64,000 nucleotides of DNA from Oscheius sp. JU75. Its lineage: Eukaryota > Nematoda > Chromadorea > Rhabditida > Rhabditidae. Numbering within the stretch: position 1 is the first letter of the stretch; each line of letters begins with the position of its first letter. The position numbers and the translations under genes are program-made. Of the stretch, positions 56,091 to 64,000 are shown in pieces. The DNA lies in contig JASJZC010000005.1 in assembly GCA_037178855.1 (NCBI GenBank), positions 10,540,001 to 10,604,000 of the forward strand. Reading direction: 5' to 3'. The notes beneath the pieces were generated by a model, which made no database searches, had not been told where the DNA came from, and saw only the letters and a list, made by a program, of their open reading frames with translations.

Positions 56091-57439
56091 TCAATAATAA
56101 CGACGGAAGACTTCAAAGGAAGCCTCGGAGAGCTTCTTCCTCCTGGTGGCGAGGGTTCCCATCTTGGGCTTGCCGACACGTGATCGGGGCTTTGAGACCT
56201 TGTAGTTGAGCATCTTCTGACGCTGCTTCTTGACCGTGTTCATCTCATACCAGCTTCTGACATCGGCTCCATTCTCACAGTCAAAGTAGTAGTCGTTGCC
56301 GGGGATGGCAGAGTGAAGGACGACGGAACGACCGCGAATAGTGACGGCCTGAAAAACTGGATTGCCTTTCTACTATCAACCGTAGTCTAAATCACGACAT
56401 TTCATTCTAAATTTCGGAGTTCTTGTAAAAGTTTTTTCAAAACACTAGAAGAAAACAGAATTTAAATCTTTTTCTGAAAAAAAAGCAGCATCTTTCCCTA
56501 GACCACATTCGAAGCTACTTCGTTAGACTCGTTCTACAACGATCATAGTCTGAGGGTACCGCTGGTTCGATCACTATGAGCCCGAAGGCTGACTTGGAGG
56601 CTCATGGTCCGGTATATATGGGGATTGTCCAGCGCGAGATGGTACGGCGGTGACAAGTGCGACTAAGCTCAAGCCAAAAAAGAAGTATCTTTTTCGGTAC
56701 GAAGAAGTGGCTTTCCAGCATAACGATGTTCTGCAATGTTGTGGATTTTGGTAAGGGCCACAAGATTGCAGAATATCGCAGAGCTGCAGAAGCACGTTTT
56801 GGATCCAATAGACCTGCCCCAATGACTCACCCTGATAAGTTGTGCTGTGGTGAACAAAATGGGACACTTTTTTTCCGCGTCCACAATAACTAGAGAGGAA
56901 CTCTTCGTCACCAGGAGGACTCTCTTCGAGCGATTGACCAGCTTCGCAGGGGTGATAGTGCCTGAAAGCTGTCTCTGGGACTATCTATTGTATCCTCTGG
57001 TGATGAGTACAAGTATGACCTCCGGACTCTCTCTTGACCATCGGTCATACTCTAAAGAGACCGAGTGGCTGTAAAGTATCTCCCTTGAAGTGTGTCCTTA
57101 GGAAGCAAACACTTACCACAAGGTCTGATCCCAGCTCCCATCGCCCAGGCAAAGTACTGTTCCGTGTGAAGTTGACCAGGAAAGCGGAGAGACAGGACAC
57201 CCGAGACAAAGATCAGATGAAGTGATTGTTTCGCATCATCTGAAATAAGCGTGAGGCTGAGTACAGAGATGGAAACTGACCATAGGCACAGTGCATAAGC
57301 TGCTGGGAATTGTGAAGCGCGACTTCAGATCCGGCTCGGGTCAACGAGAACCAATGGGAACGGTCGTGAGCACGGGAGATGTGAAGCTGATGACGTTGCC
57401 ACTGAAAGTAAGTTTGTAGAAAATGGGAGGATAGGCCAA

Positions 57440-57486
<47 letters not shown>

Positions 57487-57983
57487 CTCTCTGTCTCTCA
57501 GCCTAAGGATACACTTCAAGAGATATACTTTACAGCCTTTTGTTCTTTTTAGAGAGTATGACCGGTGGTCAGAGAGGGTCCGGAGGACGTACTTGTACTC
57601 GTCACCCGATGTAGAAACCGCGAGAGAGACAGAAGCAGAACACTTTGGCTTACGATCAAGAGTCAAATTCGAACCAATAGTCAAGCAAGTTCCCCTCTTG
57701 TCCCCCTATAACTGTTGCGTCCACATTGTTACGTAAGGGATGAGTTCAATACAAGAGAGATCGACTTACCTTCCCGTCCGCTGTCTTCCAAAGAACCGGG
57801 CTGCGGAACATTCCCTCGGTGATGATGGCAGTCTGACTCTGAAAATACACTACTAATCAGTCAAATGATTCAAACCTGGGAGACATCATCCTTTCGACAA
57901 ATCTTCGACAGCTTCGGCTTCTCCTCCGGCTTCTTGACCCTCTTTCTGCGAACCAGATTGACAACAGAGGCCAGGAATCGCAT
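56091..57983 (-). CDS. Protein with PH-like domains
   Basis: Six exons: about 57880-57983, 57769-57840, about 57282-57400, about 57116-57241, 56831-56961, 56091-56348. The N-terminus is basic (MRFLASVVNLVRRKRVKKP). ITEGMFRSPVLWKTADGKWQ and a following beta-rich stretch look like one PH-type fold. A second ends with YYFDCENGADVRSWYEMNTV, the classic C-terminal PH helix with its invariant Trp. Between them, RSKRVLLVTKSSSLVIVDAE also resembles lipid-binding TH1/PH strands. The tail is Lys/Arg-rich. Probable membrane-lipid binding; family not identified. Confidence 0.55.
57441..57481. repeat. CT dinucleotide microsatellite
   Basis: About 20 uninterrupted CT units, in an intron of the PH-like gene. 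It is the only long pure dinucleotide run in the window; other tracts use the 8-bp TCTCTGTC unit. Confidence 0.9.
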
Positions 57984-59103
57984 TGTACTCTCTACAAATA
58001 ACAATGGAACGAGAACTGTGAGGGTGCGAAAAGTAAATGGGAGGGAAAGCCGAAAGAAGGTTGGCCTGCGGGAGGTCTGGAGGTGCGGGACCATAGGGAG
58101 AGCAGGAAGGGCTATTCTCACTCGTAGTATGAGAAAGGAGAGGAAAGAAAGGAGAGTAGAAAAACAGAGATACAGATAGACAGATAGACAGAGAGACAGA
58201 GAGACAGAAAGACAAAGAGACAGAGAGATTAAATGGAATCAATAGCAGAACAGTTCCGGAGGATACTGACCAAAGAAGCGACGCGAAAAGAGAAGTTGCT
58301 TTACTGGCTCTTTTCCTAATTAGGGTGGGCGTGGCTCGGATCATACCCATACTGTACCCGCCCAGTCTCCTATCCCTGTGGCAACTCAGAAAAAGGAGCC
58401 GACTAGAGCTAAACTACTGATTTACGAGAGTGATAGGGTTACTTTTTGACTGATTGGAACTATCTAGGTTCTTTTGATAGGAGCAGTCAGCAAGGTCCAA
58501 CTTGTAAGAAGCCAAGGCTGATTTAAGTTTTTGTCCCGGTCGCTATCACTTTCTTTCCCTGTTTAATCTCCCGTATCTTAAGCCGCCCCTGAAGTCCTCA
58601 TTGACCTTGTGCTTGTGAGGAGAGGAGAATGAGGCCAGATCGAGCCCCGTCAAAGCCCAAACCATTGCCCTTTTGACTTTTTGCATCTTTCTCGCCTACC
58701 AATCCAGACATGCAATCTCGTGGTGGGCAACTGTCCAGTCGCAGTAACAGGCTGAGCACGAAAAAAGTGGCCCTGCAGGCGTTTTTTCTCTGCCCGGACC
58801 CGTTTGCAACATTTTGCCGGCTTCCTCGAGATTAGTCACACTTCTCGGTTCCGGCGGTGGACTTTTGCCCTGTTCACTCTGTTTCTGTCTCTCACTCTCT
58901 CTTTGTCTGTCTCTCGATCTCTCTGTCCCTGTCTCCCTTTTCTATGCCTCCTCTTCTTCCTGTTCCCAAGCTGTGACAACATTCCACGTCTTTTCCATTA
59001 TTTGACCAAAAAAACATTCGAGTTGGCAAGTCTGATGCCTATTTCATTATATAGGAAAGCCATCCGTTTTCAGTTTACTCTTTCGACCAACTTTTCCCCG
59101 ACC
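57984..59103. other. Intergenic region between divergent genes
   Basis: Contains a GACAGAGAGACAGAGAGACAG tract at 58145-58230, a TCTCTGTC tract near 58880-58935 and TTATATAGG near 59050 (TATA-like, about 55 bp before the next start). No gene is seen. Confidence 0.5.
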
Positions 59104-59328
59104 ATGCCAGGCATGCAGCAATCGGTCTACTTCCTCTGTCTCCTTCTTCTTGTTCTCGCTGTCATTGTTCAGAGCCAAGAGGGTAGTGGTGAGGGATCCG
59201 GCGAAATGGAACAGGTCATCAGTGTCATAACATGTAAGTTGGCTCCAAGCCTGTCTGCCAAAACATATTTTTTAGCCGAAGGTTCTGGAGAGGCGCCTGG
59301 CGAGGGCAGTGGGGACCTCTTCTTCTGA
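59104..59328 (+). CDS. Small secreted SG-rich protein, chondroitin-proteoglycan-like
   Basis: Two exons (59104-59233, 59275-59328), about 60 residues. A signal peptide (MPGMQQSVYFLCLLLLVLAV) is followed by EGSGEGSGEMEQ and EGSGEAPGEGSGDLFF. Ser-Gly pairs among acidic residues are glycosaminoglycan attachment sites, typical of nematode chondroitin proteoglycans (CPG). The mature part is only about 35 residues, nearly all attachment sequence. An alternative start at 59113 would also give a signal peptide. Confidence 0.65.
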   Translation: MPGMQQSVYFLCLLLLVLAVIVQSQEGSGEGSGEMEQVISVITCKLAPSLSAKTYFLAEGSGEAPGEGSGDLFF

Positions 59329-59434
59329 AAGTGATACAATGTACCCATTGTTCAGACTTCGCCGAATGAACATTTGTCTATTGACTGGTTTTCGGGGTTT
59401 ATAAATCAGAGGTAGTCGAGATAGTCATCCAGAC

Positions 59435-59786
59435 ATGCATGTCTTTCTATTTGCTCTCTTCTTCGTTTGTCTCACTAATAATGGAACTGCTCAGGCTGCT
59501 GTAGTAACGACGGTTTGTGTTTTCTTAAAGACGGACATTGACAGAGACTGACTTTCAGACACCTTTGAACTCTTCCGACTTGTACGCGACCTCCTCGCCT
59601 ACCAGCTCCAGCTCTGACGGCCGGCTCAGAATGGTAAGGTTTTCGGCTGATGACGAGGAAGAAGAGGGACCTGTTCGTGAACGTCGCTCTCCCGGAGTCA
59701 GAGGTTACGCCAGACCTCCTTCACCTCCCAGTGGTGGCCGATACAATACGGGAGCTGGAGCTGGCAGTCAACATGGTAGATATTGA
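59435..59786 (+). CDS. Small secreted protein with a basic processing site
   Basis: Two exons (59435-59512, 59559-59786), about 101 residues. A signal peptide (MHVFLFALFFVCLTNNGTAQ) is followed by a Ser/Thr-rich stretch and an acidic run (DDEEEEG). The site VRERR then precedes a Gly/Pro/Arg-rich C-terminal peptide ending SQHGRY. The layout (signal, acidic spacer, basic cleavage site, Gly-rich peptide) suits a peptide precursor or a matrix protein. It lies about 100 bp after the SG-rich gene. AATAAA is at 59800. Confidence 0.55.
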
Positions 59787-62700
59787 CCGATCAAATGTGA
59801 ATAAAGGGCAGTTGAGTCAGAGACAGAATGACAGGGTGGAGAGCGACAGTGAGACCTTCAATCATCCCCTACACTTCATTCGTATCAATTTGTCAGCAGC
59901 TCGAACTCTCTCTGCGGCTCCTCTTGATTGAACGACTGATAGTCACCGTGTGTAACACCTCTCCGGATTAATTGAGAGACTGAGGCGCGAAATCGTCAGG
60001 TTAAGGAGTGGCAGCTGGCTCCTCAGTCATCTGTCTCTCTCCCTCCCTCACTATGCTAATTGACTCAATCCCCTCTGTTTCAATTACCCTAGAACTTTCT
60101 TAGTCTTCCCTCTCTGCCCCGAGTTTGGGAAGCCAACCGCCCGTAAAATCGTCAAATCCAGGAGGGATTACTGACTGGACGGCGGGAAGTTCTTCCCACG
60201 GCCTCTCCGTTTGTGAGGCTACACGCAAAGGTGGTCGTCATCTGTCACAACGGGGCTCGAGCGCCAAACGATGAGTTCTTCTGGGAACGAAAGAAGAAGT
60301 CCCGGTCAAGTAATCATGTTTCGAACTGACTTCTGATCCCCCTTCTGTCTATCTAGGTCTCTCTGCCTCTCTGTCTCTCTGTCCCTCTGTCTCTTCGTCT
60401 CTCAGAGCCCCGTTTTGTCCACTCCCTGAAAAAGTCCAATCACCGACAGTTTCGAGAGCCCTCGAACCGGTAAATTGGCTGAAATCAGCTCAACCTGCTG
60501 CCGACCACCCTTTGCGAGCGCCACACGTGTTCAGTTTTCCTTCGGGATGGTGTCATTAATTACGCCTTTTGACTGGGTCTCATCGCTTCGTACGGTCATA
60601 TGCGTACGTTTTCTTTACAGCGTCGTTCCCCCGCCACGCTCATCATAAGCATGTGTGTGTGTATGGAAAAACAGCTGATCTCAGGCTCTCGGTTCTGGGG
60701 CGGTCATAGAGAACACGTTTTTCATATGTTTCTCTTTATGTTCTCGATGAGCATCCGTCTTACGAGAGAGTGTCTATCGCCCTACACACATCGCTCTCTC
60801 TTACTTCTTGTTTCATGGCCCGAGGTGTACCCTTCGAACTTTACCTGACAGAGAGACAGAGACATAGAGAGATAAAGAGATAAAGAGAAAGACAGGAATA
60901 GATAGTCGCTCTCAGCTGCATGTCTATTTCTGAAAATGCCAAAATTCTGTCTCATGCCCTTGACTCATTCCCATTGACCGGCCTGTTTCACCCTCTCTCC
61001 TCCTAAAAAAAACACTGTACCATCTGGTCTCATACTCATGTCTCCCTTATCTCCGGTCAAATCTCTCTCCCAGGATTCTTCTCACACGCACACCGACAAG
61101 TCTCTCTTTCTTCCGGGCCCCCAGCGTAAACATTAACTTTACGCGCGAAAAATTACCCCTGTGTCCCGTTGTGATTGAATTTGAGGCAGGGGGACTCCCG
61201 AAGCCAGTCGTTTTGTGCTCTCCTTTTAGAAGTTCGCGGGCTGAGATTTTTAAATTCTTCCAAGTTGTTTAGCATAAAATGACTTGTTGGGAGAACATTT
61301 AGGCTCGAGAACAATAGGCCTCCTGCTGAGATGTCAGTCTGAATCCAGTCATTGTGACTCTTGCCGAGGTAATTGTCCAGCCTCGAGGCGAGAACACTTG
61401 AAAAACTGAGCTGTAGTCTCCTGCGAAGTAGCTCCTCTCTGTCTCTCTGTCCCTCTCTGTCCCCTTCCATTTATCCAGCTGCTTGTCCGGCGCCAGCCAT
61501 CATAACCCCTGTCTCGAACCAGATGACCTCATGTTCCGAGAGTCACTCGCTCCTCTCAGATCCTTCCTATTTACCCGCACCTGCTCTCTTCTAACCCCCT
61601 GATGACCCCCTACCGTGTGTTCTTAATCGCTTGTCCATCTCTAATCCCTAAGGCCAGCTGACCAGTAATTTCCGAGAGGAAGGGAGGTTGCTATAGCATT
61701 ATCTCCGCACCTCCTCTCAACAAGTTCCATTGTTGACTCTGAAGTGTCTCCCGTAACAATTTCAATAGGGAGTTGATTTTTTTGGATCATGGAGAGAAAT
61801 TCGGACACATTTGTTCGGGTTAAAGGCTCCCTACCCCCTTCCCTCTAGTATTCATACTAGATGTCATAACATCTAACGATTACTGTTGCATACTGAATTA
61901 GATTCTATCTTTCTCCTCTCCCTCAGTCTTTCTTGAAGTTCAATTGTCTTTCTTATGAATTAAACCACGATGAATGTCTAGGTATTGGGAAAATCTAATA
62001 TTTAGGCTGTCAATACTTTGATTTGTGATATTTACGTGGACGGTCACTCTGCCTGGCAGTGCCGACTATTTTTTCGATTTCAACATATGATTTCTCGCCC
62101 ATGTCTTGCCTTTTTACCGATGTCCATACTGACGGCGGATGAAAAAAACATTATCTACTCTGTACCGTCTTTGACGCAACTGTTTCTCTCAGACGGTCTC
62201 TCTGAACACACGATCGCATCTTGTCCCTGTCTCTCTGCCTTTGCTTCAATAATGACTAGGACTGGTTCAAATCTGAAAGGGTTTCTGTGACTGTTGTAGT
62301 AGACAATACAGTTAAACAATCCAAAAAATCCTAAAGACTGACATGTGGCATTGTCTCTCTGTGCACATCTCTGTCTTTGTTTTTTTTTATACCTGTCCCT
62401 TCAACTTTTTTCCCTCCCTTCTTTTGCCAATCTGCCGTCAAAGCGGCAGTTGCGGTCATTTGGTCACTGTCCAAATAAGGTGCCGCTCCCCTCATATACT
62501 TCTCGCCGACTGTCCCCAAATACGACCTATAATTACCGGGTGATCAGTTAATTACCCCCTGATCATCAAAGAGAGACAGAGAGACTACCCCCTGTCCTGT
62601 TTGATCATTTTGTTGACTCTTCTTCCTTTCTCTCCTCTTCCCTCCATGACTCGATCGTGAGCAAAGGAATTGGCCCTATTATTTGTCTCTGTTTGTGTGT

Positions 62701-63039
62701 GGTTCCGGTCACACACATTTGGCACAATTAGCTGGAAGAGTCTTTAATAATTTTGGTTTTTTTTAACTCTGGAGAACGGCTTTCTGTTTGTTGGCTCAAT
62801 GAAATCCTCGCTCGTAGTTTTTGGGGAAGATCAGGTTTCAGTGTCAGAACAAAATGGGTCCTTTCACCCACACTCTCTGTCTCTCAGTCTCTCAATGTTG
62901 CCATCTGATCTAGAAAACCTTTAACACTCATACTACTTTCTTTCCTTTCCACCACCGCCTTGCACTATAGTCCCAAGAGACCCTCTTCTTCTCCCCTAAT
63001 CAACATCACCTGATATTAGATGTTTTCCCCATTATCAAC
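59787..63039. other. 3.2 kb stretch without a supported gene
   Basis: Mixed composition with TCTCTGTC tracts near 60360-60410, 61435-61470 and 62870, and GACAGAGA near 60850. Open frames on both strands are short and run through the tracts. It probably holds distal regulatory sequence or a long 5' region of the gene at 63040. Confidence 0.5.
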
Positions 63040-64000
63040 ATGTCTCTTCTGACTCCTTGGCTCAAGCCCAAATTACCGAGAATTTTCCTAGACGATGGAG
63101 CTTTCATGAACCAGACACGAGAGACCTGTGTCGACGAGGTCGAGCCTCTTCAAAGTACGATCTCAAATAACTCAATCGCATCCCCTCCTCCCCTGAGAAA
63201 CGGCCATCATCCGCTTTGTGGGAGTCCAGGTAGACAGAGAGACAGATACAGAATTAGAACTTTTCAGACTCTAACTTCTCGACGAGGAAGAGGCGAGTAG
63301 TCCCGAGGAACTGCATCATTCCACTTCTTCTGATCATAGTCATTGGTGCTTCCATTGCAACGGCCCTCTTGATCGGACACTGGCTGGAAGAAGACCAGAG
63401 GAACAGTGAACAGAGAGACAAGGTATGTTGAATGAGAATGAGCATGGTAATGGGAATGGGTTGCTAACAGAATGACTTCACAGTTTCTCAGGAAATCATT
63501 GGGTTCAGAAGAGACATTTAGGCAGAGGCAGAGAGACAGCAAGACAAAGAGACATGGGTCTGAGAGAGCTAGAGACAGAGAGACAGAGGGACATGAAGAC
63601 AGAGAGACATGAAGATAGAGAGACACAGACAGAGAAACAGAGAGACAAAGAGAAACGAGTCTGAGAGGGCTAGAGGCAGAGAAGAAATGCACGAATTTCA
63701 TTGCAGTTGATGCAACAACTAACCCCGTCAAAAGTGTCTACAGTCGATCTAACCGAGCCACCACCCGAGCAACCAGTAACCCCTCCTCCAGTACCCATAC
63801 TTCGCGAGATTACCGAGCGAATAATACCTGTAAGAATCTTCTATTTTTTGACATTTCCTTTAGCTCCAAGAGAAATCGAAGAAACTGATATCTCTTGATG
63901 AAGTCTACCCACCGATTCTCGAATCCTACGAGATATTGGAGGAGCTTCATGGAGGAAGGGAAAACTCGAAGCGGGCTGACTCTCTCCTGGTACCTCTCCC
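63040..64000 (+). CDS. Single-pass type II membrane protein, 3'-truncated
   Basis: Exons 63040-about 63229, about 63268-63423, about 63706-63830, about 63865 to the window edge. The cytosolic N-terminus (MSLLTPWLKPKLPRIFLDDG) contains a basic stop-transfer side (RKRRVVPRN) before the span IIPLLLIIVIGASIATALLI. The outer part is Pro-rich (EPPPEQPVTPPPVPILREI), then LDEVYPPILESYEILEELHG. A short N-tail, one span and then an ectodomain would fit a nephrosin-like peptidase or similar, but no catalytic part is in view. Family not assigned. Intron 1 starts GTAGACAGAGAGACAG. Confidence 0.55.
63515..63670. repeat. GACAGAGA tract inside an intron
   Basis: About 150 bp of AGAGACAGAGAGACAG-like units, filling most of an intron of the edge gene. 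It is the clearest example of the 8-bp unit in plus orientation. Confidence 0.85.

Noticed and set aside
57441-57481. CT run as a possible GAGA-factor or promoter element
   Set aside because: It lies in an intron and looks like ordinary microsatellite expansion within the common TCTCTGTC tracts.
60600-62290. Several 60-90 codon frames in the 3.2 kb spacer
   Set aside because: They are unconnected by splice signals, lack domains and overlap low-complexity tracts.

Overview
The window is nuclear DNA from a nematode, most likely a rhabditid. Genes are compact and intron-rich, with GT-AG introns often 35-60 bp long and frequent TTTCAG acceptors just before start codons (probable spliced-leader sites). 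The families point the same way: cuticle collagens, Sre and Str chemoreceptors, EGF-plus-ASC (EGAS-type) DEG/ENaC channels, an UNC-60A cofilin and a SEL-5-type NAK kinase. The genus cannot be named from sequence alone. Neighbouring homologues of mlcd-1, idhg-1 and sel-5, which I recall as adjacent C. elegans genes on cosmid F35G12, suggest old microsynteny. All gene models are hand-spliced from open frames, splice signals and family motifs; no alignment was run.

Layout. 1-22000 is a sensory gene cluster. A 5'-truncated EGAS-type channel (+) and a near-complete paralogue (-) face each other. Between and beside them lie one Str-type receptor, four apparently intact Sre receptors, two Sre fragments, two LITAF-like genes and a 471 bp hAT-like MITE. 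22000-31000 is housekeeping: an unrecognised Tyr/Gly-rich protein, malonyl-CoA decarboxylase, the IDH3 gamma-like subunit and ADF/cofilin. 31500-34770 holds two convergent cuticle collagens sharing a palindromic poly(A) region. 35200-36900 holds a RING gene with an inverted partial duplicate and a tRNA-like remnant. 37400-43000 is the large sel-5-like kinase.

43700-50300 has a three-unit ubiquitin-like protein, a small secreted protein, an SLC17-type transporter, the mitochondrial ATPase inhibitor IF1 and a Tyr/Gly-rich secreted protein. 50900-54900 carries small membrane and secreted proteins, including a Cys-rich peptide and a probable peptide precursor whose C-terminal peptide resembles orcokinins. 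56000-64000 has a PH-like protein, two small secreted proteins (one with chondroitin-proteoglycan-like SG sites), a 3.2 kb gene-free stretch and the start of a single-pass membrane protein.

A window-wide signature is the 8-bp unit GACAGAGA (or TCTCTGTC), which makes up much of many introns and spacers. No complete new multi-gene system was found. The most notable points are this intron signature, the EGAS/Sre cluster history, ultra-compact 3' ends, the candidate neuropeptide gene and several non-standard gene structures.
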